A stretch of DNA of 64,000 nucleotides from Lachnospira sp900551945 (GCA_048380335.1 DBFCCI010000087.1:19264-83263); one strand, 5' to 3'. Numbered from the stretch's first letter, positions 52,605 to 62,488 are shown. The notes: generated from the letters alone by a model not told the origin. Program-made: numbers and translations.

Positions 52605-53927
52605 ATGAAAATAATGTTTGCGTCACTTGGCTGTGACAAAAATTTAGTTGATACAGAAAATATGCTTGGTATCTTAAAAGATAAAGGCTTTGAATTTACT
52701 GATGATGAAATGCAGGCTGATGTTATTGCTGTTAATACTTGTTGTTTTATTAATGATGCTAAACAAGAAAGTATTAATACAATTCTTGAAATGGCAGAAC
52801 ATAAAAAAGATGCAGTATGTAAGGCACTTATTGTAACAGGTTGTCTTGCTCATCGTTATAAAGATGAGATTATTGAAGAAATACCAGAAGTAGATGCACT
52901 TATAGGTACATCTTCATACGATAAGATTGCGGAAGTAGTATTATCAGTTCTTGAAGGTAAAGGAATTAACTTCGTTGAAAGCGCAGACCGACTTCCGGTT
53001 GTAAATAACCATAGAGTTATGACTACTGGTGGTTATTATGAATATTTAAAGATTGCTGAAGGCTGTGATAAGCACTGTACTTATTGCATTATTCCTAAGG
53101 TAAGAGGCAATTTTAGAAGTTTTACTATGGAGTATCTTTTAGAACAGGCAGAATATCTTGTTAAAAATGGTACTAAGGAGCTTATTCTTGTTGCTCAAGA
53201 AACAACATTATATGGAATGGATATTTATGGGAAGAAAGCTTTGCCAGAATTATTAAGAAAGCTTTGTAAAATTGACGGGCTTGAATGGATACGAATTTTA
53301 TATTGTTATCCAGAAGAAATCACAGATGAATTAATACAAGTTATTAAAGAAGAACCTAAGATTTGTAAATATCTTGATATGCCAATTCAACATTCAAGTG
53401 ACAATATTTTAAAGAGAATGGGAAGACGTACAAGCAGACAAGAACTTGTTGATATTATAACAAAGTTAAGAGAAAATATTCCTGATATTGCACTTCGTAC
53501 AACACTTATAACTGGTTTCCCTGGCGAAACAGAAGAAGATGTTGAGGATTTATTAGATTTCGTTGACACAATGGAATTTGACAGATTGGGAGTGTTTACT
53601 TATTCTCCAGAAGAAGGAACACCTGCTGCTACTATGTCAGAGCAGATTGAAGAAGAAGTGAAAGAAAATAGACGAGATAGAATAATGGAATTACAACAGG
53701 AAGTTTCACTTGATAAATCAGCAGCAATGGTTGGAAAGACTGTTCAAGTTATGATTGAAGGTAAGATTGCTGATGATGATGCGTATGTTGGAAGGTCATA
53801 TAAAGACGCACCTAATGTTGATGGTTATGTATTTGTTAATACTAATGCACAGCTTATGTCTGGTCAGATAGTTAGTGTAAATATTACTGGTGCGATGGAA
53901 TATGATTTAATAGGAGAGCTTGCCTAA
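52605..53927 (+). CDS. rimO: Ribosomal protein S12 methylthiotransferase RimO
   Basis: Radical SAM enzyme that methylthiolates Asp88 of S12. 440 residues: UPF0004 domain (MFASLGCDKNLVDTENMLG, NTCCFINDAKQESI), radical SAM cluster CDKHCTYCIIPKVRGNFRS near 150, and C-terminal TRAM domain. The LGCDKNLVD motif separates RimO from MtaB (at 2.9 kb). ATG 52605 follows TTGGAGAG; the frame is open to 52584. Confidence 0.95.
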   Translation: MKIMFASLGCDKNLVDTENMLGILKDKGFEFTDDEMQADVIAVNTCCFINDAKQESINTILEMAEHKKDAVCKALIVTGCLAHRYKDEIIEEIPEVDALIGTSSYDKIAEVVLSVLEGKGINFVESADRLPVVNNHRVMTTGGYYEYLKIAEGCDKHCTYCIIPKVRGNFRSFTMEYLLEQAEYLVKNGTKELILVAQETTLYGMDIYGKKALPELLRKLCKIDGLEWIRILYCYPEEITDELIQVIKEEPKICKYLDMPIQHSSDNILKRMGRRTSRQELVDIITKLRENIPDIALRTTLITGFPGETEEDVEDLLDFVDTMEFDRLGVFTYSPEEGTPAATMSEQIEEEVKENRRDRIMELQQEVSLDKSAAMVGKTVQVMIEGKIADDDAYVGRSYKDAPNVDGYVFVNTNAQLMSGQIVSVNITGAMEYDLIGELA

Positions 53928-53998
53928 AATATTACTTAATTATTAACACTATTAAAAGCTTATGCACCTGTAATTATTAGTGCGGAAATGAGGAAATT

Positions 53999-54541
53999 AT
54001 GAATTTACCAAACAAACTAACAATATTAAGAACAATTATGATACCATTTTATCTAGTATTTCTTTATCTTGATATAGGACCGGTATCAAAAGTTGTTGCG
54101 GCAGTAATATTTATAGCAGCAAGTCTTACTGATATGCTTGATGGAAAAATAGCACGAAAATATGGTCTAGTAACTAATTTTGGTAAGTTTATGGACCCTC
54201 TTGCTGATAAGTTGCTTGTTTGCTCTGCATTAATAGCATTAGTAGACCTTGATAGAATTGATGCTTGGATAGTTATAATTATAATTGCAAGAGAATTTAT
54301 TATAAGTGGTTTTAGACTTGTAGCATCAGACAATGGTGTTGTAATAGCTGCAAGCTATTGGGGAAAGTTTAAGACAACATTTCAGATGATTATGATTATT
54401 GTTCTTACACTTAACCTTAATGTATATTATATTGAAATTATAAGCACTGTACTTATATATATTTCACTTGCACTTACAGTAATTTCGCTTATTGATTATA
54501 TTGCTAAGAACTATAAAGTTTTTATAGATAACGCTAATTAA
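53999..54541 (+). CDS. pgsA: CDP-diacylglycerol-glycerol-3-phosphate phosphatidyltransferase
   Basis: 180-residue membrane protein that makes phosphatidylglycerol phosphate. The CDP-alcohol phosphotransferase motif is complete: DMLDGKIARKYGLVTNFGKF followed by MDPLADK, residues about 40-66. About five hydrophobic segments. rimO-pgsA-cinA order is common in Firmicutes. GAGG precedes the ATG. Confidence 0.95.
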   Translation: MNLPNKLTILRTIMIPFYLVFLYLDIGPVSKVVAAVIFIAASLTDMLDGKIARKYGLVTNFGKFMDPLADKLLVCSALIALVDLDRIDAWIVIIIIAREFIISGFRLVASDNGVVIAASYWGKFKTTFQMIMIIVLTLNLNVYYIEIISTVLIYISLALTVISLIDYIAKNYKVFIDNAN

Positions 54542-54620
54542 TTAAAACATCACAAAGAAAGTTCTTATTTTTATTATAAATACTTAATTGTTTTAGAAAA
54601 AGTGTATGATTTTAACTAAA

Positions 54621-54674
54621 GAAATGGCTGTCACATTAGTGAAAATTTATTTTTATTAGTGTGGCAGCCATTTC
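54621..54674. terminator. Terminator after pgsA
   Basis: GAAATGGCTGTCACA pairs with TGTGGCAGCCATTTC (one G-U), loop 24 nt. The core GGCTGT/CAGCC resembles the rplS and aminotransferase hairpins. Confidence 0.7.
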
Positions 54675-54920
54675 ATATATTCTAAAATATTATTATTATA
54701 TGTAATTGCGAAATGAATTGACCGTAATTTATGTATTTTGCATAGAAATAAGCCCCAATATGATATTTTATACCTTGAAATTTAGGCAAAATAGATATAA
54801 AAGTTTTTATTTCAGTGAGGAGCATTGCAAAATAGAGGCTCAAAGAAGTTAGAGTTTATGCAGCTTGTGGAGTTTCGCAAACGCCTAAATATTATTATTA
54901 AATTAAAAGGAGAAAAAATT

Positions 54921-55430
54921 ATGTTTTTTGATGAAAATAAAATGGTTATGCTTGAAAAAGAGCTTGTAGAGCTTCTGAAGGCAAAAAAGCTTACAATCAC
55001 AACGGCTGAGTCATGTACAGCAGGACTTGTATCAGCATCTATTGTTAATATATCTGGAGCATCTAGTGTATTTAAAGAAGGCTTTATAACATATTGTGAT
55101 GAAGCAAAACACGATTTATTAGGAGTAAGTAATGATACACTTGATAAATACAAAGCAGTAAGTTCACAGACCGCTAAGGAAATGGCATTTGGCGCAGCTA
55201 AAAAAGCAAATGCTAATGTAGGAATAGCAGTAACAGGGGTAGCAGGTCCAGAAAAGGAAGATGATAAACCAGTTGGACTTGTATATATAGGAGTGTATTA
55301 TAATACTGGAAATTTTGAAATATTAGAAGCAAAAGAATTTAACTTTGCAGGTGATAGACAAGCTATTAGGTATCAAGCTGTTGAAAATGCTTTTAAATTG
55401 GCGATAGAGTATATAAGTATTACTACCTAA
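54921..55430 (+). CDS. pncC: Nicotinamide-nucleotide amidohydrolase PncC (CinA C-terminal domain)
   Basis: 169 residues, equivalent to the stand-alone CinA C-terminal domain: LTITTAESCTAGLVSASIVN, VFKEGFITYCDEAKHDLLGV, VSSQTAKEMAFGA, GIAVTGVAGPEKEDDKPVG and FAGDRQAIRYQAVENA. It deamidates NMN for NAD recycling. AAAAGGAG fixes the start at ATG 54921; the frame is open 96 bases upstream without a ribosome binding site. It stands alone, without the N-terminal CinA domain normally found before recA. Confidence 0.92.
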   Translation: MFFDENKMVMLEKELVELLKAKKLTITTAESCTAGLVSASIVNISGASSVFKEGFITYCDEAKHDLLGVSNDTLDKYKAVSSQTAKEMAFGAAKKANANVGIAVTGVAGPEKEDDKPVGLVYIGVYYNTGNFEILEAKEFNFAGDRQAIRYQAVENAFKLAIEYISITT

Positions 55431-55881
55431 AGTGGAGTTACATCATAGGGGTGACAATATCCTTTACAGTAGAGTTTACTAAACTGTACTAGGTACTAAG
55501 CTTCAAAAAACTTATGTAAAGATATGATTCGTTTATATGAATAATTAAAAAAATATTTTAAAGCTTTACATACGATGTAATATATGATATAATAAATTCA
55601 ATATATCAAATAATATCTATAAATATAAGTTTAATAATTGTTATCAACTATTATATTAGAATATAGTCGGTTGTTAAAAAATTTGAAGTCTTTCTCTATA
55701 CAAGTAATTTTCTTATTGTAAATTATAAAGTAATAAATGTGATTTATTTAAGCTTCTACCGTAATTTATCAAAAGCAATTTGTGTATTTACACTTCTCTT
55801 TATATTATACTAGCAAGTCCCACTTTTAGTTTTTCTTGCAAATATAAGTTAAAAATCACTTGATAGTGTTAAATTAATAAG
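55431..55881. other. AT-rich region upstream of the recA promoter
   Basis: No gene or known RNA recognised. TACAGT-(12 nt)-ACTGTA near 55466-55489 is a small inverted repeat. TATAAT-like sequence near 55590 is not paired with a -35. Confidence 0.4.
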
Positions 55882-55895
55882 CGAACAAATATTCG
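55882..55895. promoter_or_regulatory. LexA (SOS) box 1 of recA
   Basis: CGAACAAATATTCG, an almost perfect palindrome of the Gram-positive LexA type, just upstream of the -35 box. Confidence 0.75.
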
Positions 55896-55903
55896 TTTTT
55901 TGC

Positions 55904-55932
55904 TTGACAACACAAAGTTTTTATTATATTAT
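55904..55932 (+). promoter_or_regulatory. Sigma-A promoter of recA
   Basis: TTGACA (55904-55909), 17-bp spacer, TATTAT (55927-55932), between two LexA boxes. The expected leader is about 125 nt. Confidence 0.85.
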
Positions 55933-55940
55933 ATTTATAA

Positions 55941-55954
55941 CGAACAGATGTTCA
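55941..55954. promoter_or_regulatory. LexA (SOS) box 2 of recA
   Basis: CGAACAGATGTTCA carries the exact GAAC-N4-GTTC core and overlaps the expected transcription start. Confidence 0.82.
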
Positions 55955-56062
55955 TGATTATATAACATTTTAACTATTTGTTTATAAGCGGGAACAGATA
56001 GTTTTCCTATAGTTATTACAATATAACTAATTATTAATATTCGCTTAGAAATGAGGATTATA

Positions 56063-57121
56063 ATGGTAAAAGATGAAAATAAGTTAAAGGCACTTGATGC
56101 CGCAATTTCTAATATTGAAAAACAGTTTGGTAAAGGTTCTATTATGAAGCTTGGCGATGCTAATGTTAATTTTAATATCGAAGCAATTCCAACAGGTTCA
56201 TTAAGCCTTGATATAGCATTAGGACTTGGTGGAGTACCTAAGGGTAGAGTTATTGAAATATATGGACCTGAATCAAGTGGTAAGACTACTGTAGCATTAC
56301 ATATCATTGCAGAAGTTCAAAAAAATGGTGGTATTGCTGGATTTATAGATGCCGAGCACGCATTAGACCCTGTGTATGCTAAGAATATTGGTGTAGATAT
56401 TGATAATCTTTATATATCACAGCCAGATAGTGGTGAGCAGGCATTAGAGATAACAGAAACAATGGTTCGTTCTGGTGCTGTTGATATTGTTATAGTTGAC
56501 TCTGTTGCCGCACTTGTACCAAAGGCAGAAATAGATGGTGATATGGGTGACTCACACGTTGGTTTACAAGCCAGATTGATGTCACAGGCATTAAGAAAGC
56601 TTACACCAGTAGTTAGTAAGAACAATTGTGTAGTTATCTTTATCAATCAGCTTAGAGAAAAAGTAGGTATAATGTTTGGTAATCCAGAAACAACAACTGG
56701 TGGTAGAGCTCTTAAGTTTTATTCTTCTGTAAGACTTGATGTAAGAAGAATTGAAACATTGAAACAAGCAGGCGAAGTTATAGGTAACAGAACACGAGTA
56801 AAGATTGTAAAAAATAAAGTTGCGCCTCCATTCAAAGAAGCTGAATTTGATATTATGTTTGGTAAAGGAATATCTAAAGAGGGAGATATTCTTGACCTTG
56901 CAACTAATATAGATGTAGTTCAAAAAAGTGGTGCATGGTTTGCATACAATGGTGAAAAAATTGGACAAGGTAGAGAAAATGCAAAGCAGTTCCTTGCACA
57001 ACACCCAGATATTATGAAAGAAATAGATACAAAGGTAAGAAAACACTACAAAATAGGAGAATTTGCTGAAACTTCGGAAGAAACAGAAGTATTAGAAGAC
57101 TCTAACAACAATGAAAAGTAA
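56063..57121 (+). CDS. recA: Recombinase RecA
   Basis: 352 residues: MVKDENKLKALDAAISNIEK start, Walker A in YGPESSGKTTVALH near residue 67, MSQALRKLTPVVSKNNCVVI, NQLREKVGIMFGNPETTTGG (L2 loop region) and the acidic tail. ATG 56063 follows GAGG at 56053-56056; the in-frame ATG at 56051 overlaps that site. Controlled by the two LexA boxes. recX overlaps its end by 11 bp. Confidence 0.97.
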   Translation: MVKDENKLKALDAAISNIEKQFGKGSIMKLGDANVNFNIEAIPTGSLSLDIALGLGGVPKGRVIEIYGPESSGKTTVALHIIAEVQKNGGIAGFIDAEHALDPVYAKNIGVDIDNLYISQPDSGEQALEITETMVRSGAVDIVIVDSVAALVPKAEIDGDMGDSHVGLQARLMSQALRKLTPVVSKNNCVVIFINQLREKVGIMFGNPETTTGGRALKFYSSVRLDVRRIETLKQAGEVIGNRTRVKIVKNKVAPPFKEAEFDIMFGKGISKEGDILDLATNIDVVQKSGAWFAYNGEKIGQGRENAKQFLAQHPDIMKEIDTKVRKHYKIGEFAETSEETEVLEDSNNNEK

Positions 57122-57758
57122 TATAGTAACACAGATAAAAGAATTAACAAACAAGCGCAGGCTTATATATATTGACTATGAGCCTGCGTTTGCTCTATAT
57201 ATTAGCGAATTAAAAAAATACAATATAAAAAATGATGAACATATTGATGATATAGCTTTTAACGAAATAATTAACGAATTATTACCTAAAAGGGCTATAA
57301 CAAGAGCAATGAACCTTTTATTATCAAAGGATTATACTGAAAGTGAATTATATAACAAATTAAAAGCATCATATTATCCAGAAAGCTGTATACAATATGC
57401 TATTGCTTATGTAAAACAATTTGGATATATCAATGACGAAAGATATGTAAAGAATTATATAGATTTTAAAGCTGGCAAGAAAAGCAAAAAGCAGATAGAA
57501 ATGTTTCTTTCTAGCAAAGGAATTGACCGCAACATCATTTATAAAGCCTGTGAAGAATTTTACAGTGATAATACTGATATAGAATTTGAACATATATTAG
57601 AGCAAATGCGAAAGAAAGCTAATAAGTATAATGAGCTAGGCTATAAAGAACAATCGAAGCTTATGAGCTATTTTTACAATAAAGGTTTTAATACTGATAA
57701 TATTAAAAAAGCACTTGATATTATAGTCAATGAGAGTTATAATACTTATTTTTCTTGA
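57111..57758 (+). CDS. recX: Regulatory protein RecX
   Basis: 215 residues. Helical repeats typical of RecX: AITRAMNLLLSKDYTESELY, YPESCIQYAIAYVKQFGYIN, DERYVKNYIDFKAGKKSKKQ, then IEMFLSSKGI. It modulates RecA filaments. Starts inside the 3' end of recA in another frame, so it is translationally coupled and in the SOS unit. Confidence 0.9.
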   Translation: MKSNIVTQIKELTNKRRLIYIDYEPAFALYISELKKYNIKNDEHIDDIAFNEIINELLPKRAITRAMNLLLSKDYTESELYNKLKASYYPESCIQYAIAYVKQFGYINDERYVKNYIDFKAGKKSKKQIEMFLSSKGIDRNIIYKACEEFYSDNTDIEFEHILEQMRKKANKYNELGYKEQSKLMSYFYNKGFNTDNIKKALDIIVNESYNTYFS

Positions 57759-57832
57759 CAAGAATAATAAATAAGTATAGAATTATGATATTGTATGTTT
57801 GTACAATGAAAACTAAATAAGGAGGTGCTCCT

Positions 57833-59383
57833 GTGTCAGTTATAACCATTATTGCTATTTTAGTTACATTAGTGATAGTCGCACCTATTACATGGTTCAT
57901 ATCATCTTCTGTTCAAAAGAAGATTAACGATGCCAAAATTGGCAACGCCAACGATAAAGCCAGAGAAATAATAGACGCAGCGTTAAAGACAGCTGAGACA
58001 ACTAAGAAAGAATCACTCTTAGAGATTAAAGAGGAATCTATAAAGACTAAGAATGAACTTGACAAAGAGATTAAAGAAAGACGTGCTGAAGTACAAAGAT
58101 ATGAAAAGCGTGTCTTATCTAAAGAAGAAACTCTTGATAAGAAGATTGAGGCTGTTGAAAAACGAGACTTGAGTATTACCAGAAAAGAAGAAGAAATTGG
58201 TAAGCTAAAGCAAAAGGTTGAAGAACTTGGACAGCAGAGACAGCAGGAACTTGAAAGAATCTCAGGATTAACCTCCGAACAGGCGAAAGAATATCTTTTG
58301 AAGACTGTTGAAGACGAAGTAAAGCATGATACCGCCATAATGATTAAAACATTAGAAAGTCAGGCGAAAGAGGAAGCAGACAAAAAAGCAAAGGAATATG
58401 TTGTAACAGCAATCCAAAGATGTGCTGCTGACCATGTGGCAGAAACAACAATTTCCGTTGTACAGCTTCCTAATGATGAAATGAAGGGCCGAATTATTGG
58501 TCGAGAAGGACGTAATATTCGTACTTTAGAGACTTTAACAGGTGTGGAATTAATTATTGATGATACACCAGAGGCAGTAGTTTTATCGGGTTTTGATCCA
58601 ATCAGAAGAGAGGTTGCAAGAATTGCTCTTGAAAAGTTAATCTTAGATGGTAGAATTCACCCAGCCAGAATTGAAGAGATGGTAGAAAAAGCCCAAAAAG
58701 AAGTTGAAGTATTAATTAAAGAAGAAGGTGAAGCCGCAACCCTTGAGGTTGGAGTTCATGGAATACACCCTGAGCTTGTAAGATTACTCGGCAGAATGCG
58801 TTTCAGAACAAGCTATGGTCAGAATGCTCTTAAACATTCAATTGAAGTTGCACAGCTTTCAGGACTTTTAGCTGGTGAAATTGGCGTAGATGTAAAGTTA
58901 GCTAAACGAGCAGGGCTTTTACATGATATTGGTAAGTCAATTGACCACGAAATGGAAGGCTCTCACGTTCAAATTGGTGTTGATTTATGTAAGAGATACA
59001 AAGAGTCAGCAATTGTAATTAATGCTGTTGAAGCTCATCATGGCGACGTTGAACCAGAAAGCTTAATTGCTTGTATTGTACAGGCTGCTGATACTATTTC
59101 AGCCGCAAGACCTGGTGCAAGAAGAGAGACGTTAGAAACTTATACAAACAGACTTAAACAATTAGAAGATATCACCAATTCCTTTAAGGGAGTTGATAAG
59201 TCATTTGCTATTCAGGCAGGTAGAGAGATTCGCGTAATGGTAGTTCCTGAAGTTGTTAGCGATGCAGACATGGTACTTATGGCGAGAGATATTTCTAAGC
59301 AGATTGAAGACCAGATGGAATATCCAGGACAAATCAAAGTTAGTGTGATAAGAGAATCACGAGCTGTTGATTATGCCAAGTAA
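57833..59383 (+). CDS. rny: Ribonuclease Y
   Basis: Membrane-anchored endoribonuclease that starts mRNA decay. 516 residues: N-terminal transmembrane helix (about 3-25), long coiled coil (about 30-200), KH domain (MKGRIIGREGRNIRTLETLT near 220) and HD domain (AGLLHDIGKSIDHEMEGSHV near 360). GTG start, 7 bases after AAGGAGG. The ribosome binding site lies in a small hairpin, AGGAG-gtg-CTCCT. Confidence 0.96.
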   Translation: MSVITIIAILVTLVIVAPITWFISSSVQKKINDAKIGNANDKAREIIDAALKTAETTKKESLLEIKEESIKTKNELDKEIKERRAEVQRYEKRVLSKEETLDKKIEAVEKRDLSITRKEEEIGKLKQKVEELGQQRQQELERISGLTSEQAKEYLLKTVEDEVKHDTAIMIKTLESQAKEEADKKAKEYVVTAIQRCAADHVAETTISVVQLPNDEMKGRIIGREGRNIRTLETLTGVELIIDDTPEAVVLSGFDPIRREVARIALEKLILDGRIHPARIEEMVEKAQKEVEVLIKEEGEAATLEVGVHGIHPELVRLLGRMRFRTSYGQNALKHSIEVAQLSGLLAGEIGVDVKLAKRAGLLHDIGKSIDHEMEGSHVQIGVDLCKRYKESAIVINAVEAHHGDVEPESLIACIVQAADTISAARPGARRETLETYTNRLKQLEDITNSFKGVDKSFAIQAGREIRVMVVPEVVSDADMVLMARDISKQIEDQMEYPGQIKVSVIRESRAVDYAK

Positions 59384-59412
59384 GACGTTTAGCGTTAATT
59401 AAGTTCATACTT

Positions 59413-59449
59413 ACACCTATAGATGTAAAAGTCTATAGGTGTTTTTTTA
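59413..59449 (+). terminator. Terminator of rny
   Basis: ACACCTATAGA pairs with TCTATAGGTGT, loop 8 nt, followed by seven T. Confidence 0.93.
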
Positions 59450-59860
59450 TGCCTTTATATGTTGTAAATACACCCAATTAGGCTATCGCACTAAGGAAAA
59501 TTTATACAAAATATAGACATTTAATTAATAAATAATCCTGTAATTCGACAATAACATAAATAAAGCTATAAAATTTCTTAACAATATAAGGTTTATTAAT
59601 AAAATTATAGAAGTGGGGAATTTATTTATAATTTAAAAAGTTTTATCATTAATTTGTTGATTGTATAGCTAGACAATGCTTTATATAAATAAGCGGTTTC
59701 TTTAGAAATGATTAAGAATATAAACTTATTTTAAAATAAGTATTAATAAAATAAGTTAAAAGGTGGTATTGGTTCAAAAAATAAGATAAACTATTGATTT
59801 TTTTTATTTTTCATAGTAATATATTAAACAGTTAAGAAAACATATTTAGGAGGAATTTTT
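59450..59860. other. AT-rich intergenic region
   Basis: About 410 bp without a recognisable gene, repeat or RNA. TAGGAGG at 59849-59855 is the ribosome binding site of the aminotransferase gene. Confidence 0.45.
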
Positions 59861-61144
59861 ATGCAGTACAGTGAAATGAGTAAGGAAGAATTATTACAAT
59901 TAAAGAGTGAACTTAATAAGAAGTACGAAGATGCTAAAGCTAAAGGACTTAAGCTTGATATGTCAAGAGGTAAGCCATCAGCTACTCAGCTTGATGTTTC
60001 ATTAGGTTTACTTGATATAATAAACAGTTCATCTGATTTACATTCAGAAGATGGAACAGATTGTAGAAATTATGGTGTATTAGATGGTATACCAGAAGCA
60101 AAGAAGCTCATGGCTGATATGATGGGAACAACTCCTGAACATGTTATCGTATATGGCAATGCAAGTCTTAATATTATGTATGACCAAGTTGCAAGAGCAT
60201 TTACACATGGTATTATGGGTAATACTGCTTGGTGCAAGCTTGATAAGGTTAAGTTCTTATGTCCAGTACCAGGATATGACAGACATTTTGCTATTACTGA
60301 AAGATTTGGCGTTGAGATGATTAACATTCCAATGACAAGTACAGGTCCAGATATGGATTTAGTTGAACAGTATGTTAATAATGATGAAACAGTTAAGGGA
60401 ATATGGTGCGTTCCTAAGTATTCTAATCCACAAGGAATTTCTTATTCAGATGACACAGTAAGAAGATTTGCTAATCTTAAGCCTGCTGCCAAAGATTTTA
60501 GAATATTCTGGGATAATGCTTATGTTATCCATCACTTATATGAAGATAATCAAGATGAAATCCTTGATATTATATCAGAATGTGAAAAGGCTGGTAATCC
60601 TGATATAGTATTTGAATTTGCTTCAACATCAAAAGTAAGCTTCCCAGGTTCTGGTATTGCAGCACTTGCTACATCACAAAACAACCTTGCAGATATTAAA
60701 AAACAGCTTACAATTCAAACAATCGGATATGATAAGCTTAATCAACTTCGTCATGTAAGATTTTTCAAGGATATCAACGGATTAAAAGAACATATGAAAA
60801 AGCATGCGGAATTTATGCGTCCTAAGTTTGAAGCAACACTTAATGTTCTTGATAGTGAACTTGAAGGGCTTGGAATAGGTACATGGTATGAACCACATGG
60901 TGGATATTTCATTTCATTTGACGCAATGGAAGGTTGTGCAAAAGAAATAGTTGCAAAGTGTGCCGAGGCAGGAGTAAAGCTTACTGGTGCAGGTGCTACA
61001 TTCCCTTATGGAAAAGACCCTAAAGATAGCAATATAAGAATTGCTCCATCTTTCCCAACACCTGAAGACATGGCTTTAGCTGCTGATATCTTCGTATTAT
61101 GTGTAAAGCTTGTAAGTATTGATAAAATTCTTTCTAATAAATAA
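59861..61144 (+). CDS. Aminotransferase class I/II, aspartate aminotransferase-like (subgroup Ic)
   Basis: 427 residues of the PF12897-type fold: LDMSRGKPSATQLDVSLGLL, YGVLDGIPEAKKLMADMMG, YGNASLNIMYDQVARAF, CPVPGYDRHFAITERFGVEM, CVPKYSNPQGISYSDDTVRR, FWDNAYVIHHLY and PLP lysine in FASTSKVSFPGSGIAALATS. Substrate is likely an amino acid such as aspartate or glutamate, but cannot be fixed. Strong ribosome binding site, monocistronic. Confidence 0.9.
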   Translation: MQYSEMSKEELLQLKSELNKKYEDAKAKGLKLDMSRGKPSATQLDVSLGLLDIINSSSDLHSEDGTDCRNYGVLDGIPEAKKLMADMMGTTPEHVIVYGNASLNIMYDQVARAFTHGIMGNTAWCKLDKVKFLCPVPGYDRHFAITERFGVEMINIPMTSTGPDMDLVEQYVNNDETVKGIWCVPKYSNPQGISYSDDTVRRFANLKPAAKDFRIFWDNAYVIHHLYEDNQDEILDIISECEKAGNPDIVFEFASTSKVSFPGSGIAALATSQNNLADIKKQLTIQTIGYDKLNQLRHVRFFKDINGLKEHMKKHAEFMRPKFEATLNVLDSELEGLGIGTWYEPHGGYFISFDAMEGCAKEIVAKCAEAGVKLTGAGATFPYGKDPKDSNIRIAPSFPTPEDMALAADIFVLCVKLVSIDKILSNK

Positions 61145-61162
61145 TAAAACAGACTAATATTG

Positions 61163-61241
61163 GGGGCTGTTGTATTAAAAAAATTTATACAAGTAGAATT
61201 ATTTACTAATTTTGTATAAAATTTTTTAATACGACAGCCCC
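61163..61241. terminator. Very long terminator hairpin after the aminotransferase
   Basis: GGGGCTGTTGTATTAAAAAA and onward to TATACAA pairs with TTGTATAAA... ACAGCCCC, giving about 30 paired bases with few mismatches and a loop of about 17 nt. Arms share GGCTGTTGTATTA with the rplS terminator. Confidence 0.75.
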
Positions 61242-61244
61242 TTA

Positions 61245-61657
61245 CTTAATACTATATACTGACATTCCAATGGCTACAGCTTGTTGGGGGTATATACGAT
61301 TAGTTCCCAATATACTCAAAAGTATATAAGCCGAATGATTTATTATCAACAATTCTTATGAATGAATTAATAGTATAGGGTTCGTAAAGAAGTGGGCTTT
61401 TTGTACATTTTTGTACAGAAGTAATATAAGTAAAATGATTTGTATTAAAAGGAAACTTACGTTTTATGACAATTACAATTTCTAACGTTTTGTTTAAGCA
61501 CAAAATTATGTTATTGCTCGCATAAATAAAATAGATTATAATAAAAATTATAAGTAGATTACAAAATTAATTGCGAATATTTATTTGATTATAAACCATG
61601 AGAAAATGCTCTTTAAGGCTTTAATTGTTATTCGCATAAATAATAAGGAGGCTATAT
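61245..61657. other. Intergenic region before proC
   Basis: About 410 bp. A 67-codon minus-strand frame (61300-61503) has no convincing features and is not called. No known RNA recognised. AATAAGGAGG before 61658 is the proC ribosome binding site. Confidence 0.4.
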
Positions 61658-62455
61658 ATGGCAAAGATAGGTTTTATTGGAATGGGAAACATGGGTTATT
61701 CTATGCTTAAAGGGGCATTAAGATTTCTTAATTCACAAGATATAATATTTACTTGTTTAAGTTCTGATAAAAAAATAAAAATATATAATGAAACAGGCGT
61801 AAGATATGCTGACAGCAATGCTGAATGTGCTAACAATGCAAAATACATAATACTTGCTGTAAAGCCACAAGTATATGACGTTGTATTAAAGAATATTCAC
61901 GATATTGTAACAGAAGAAAGTGTAATCATCTCACTTGCTCCGGGTATAACAATAGATACTATCAAAGCAAAGTTAGGACAAGATATTAAAGTTGTTAGAG
62001 CTATGCCAAATACGCCAGCTTTAGTTGGAGAAGGAATGACTGGAATTTCTTATGAAAAAGGCGACCTTGATTTTAATGAAATAGAATTTGTTGAAACATT
62101 TTTTAATTCCTTTGGAAAAGTTGTAACTGTACCTGAAAAGCTTATGAGTGGCGTGGTGTGTGCAAGCGGAAGTTCTCCTGCCTATGTATATATGTTTATA
62201 GAAGCTCTAGCAGATAGTGTTGTAAAATATGGTATACCAAGACAAGACGCATATAAACTTGTAGCTCAGACAGTTCTTGGCTCTGCTAAAATGGTACTTG
62301 AAACGGGCGAACACCCAGCTAAATTAAAAGATAATGTATGCTCTCCTGGTGGAACAACTATTCAAGGAGTTTCAGCATTAGAAGAATTTGGCTTTAGAAA
62401 TGCTGTTATTAAGGCTACTGATAAGTGCTATGAAGCTTGTAATAAGATAAAATAA
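61658..62455 (+). CDS. proC: Pyrroline-5-carboxylate reductase
   Basis: Last step of proline synthesis. 265 residues: NAD(P)-binding start KIGFIGMGNMGYSMLKGAL, ILAVKPQVYDVVLKNI, VVRAMPNTPALVGEGMTGIS, SGSSPAYVYMFIEALADSVV and the signature KLKDNVCSPGGTTIQGVSAL. Complete. Monocistronic. Confidence 0.96.
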   Translation: MAKIGFIGMGNMGYSMLKGALRFLNSQDIIFTCLSSDKKIKIYNETGVRYADSNAECANNAKYIILAVKPQVYDVVLKNIHDIVTEESVIISLAPGITIDTIKAKLGQDIKVVRAMPNTPALVGEGMTGISYEKGDLDFNEIEFVETFFNSFGKVVTVPEKLMSGVVCASGSSPAYVYMFIEALADSVVKYGIPRQDAYKLVAQTVLGSAKMVLETGEHPAKLKDNVCSPGGTTIQGVSALEEFGFRNAVIKATDKCYEACNKIK

Positions 62456-62488
62456 TACAAGAAATAATTGAATTAATTTATTGACTTG

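Noticed and set aside
54825..54920. N-terminal extension of PncC
   Set aside because: No ribosome binding site at the upstream ATG, sequence unlike the family, and a strong AAAAGGAG directly before ATG 54921.
61300..61503. 67-codon minus-strand frame between the aminotransferase and proC genes
   Set aside because: No ribosome binding site, no recognisable motif and composition like the surrounding intergenic DNA.
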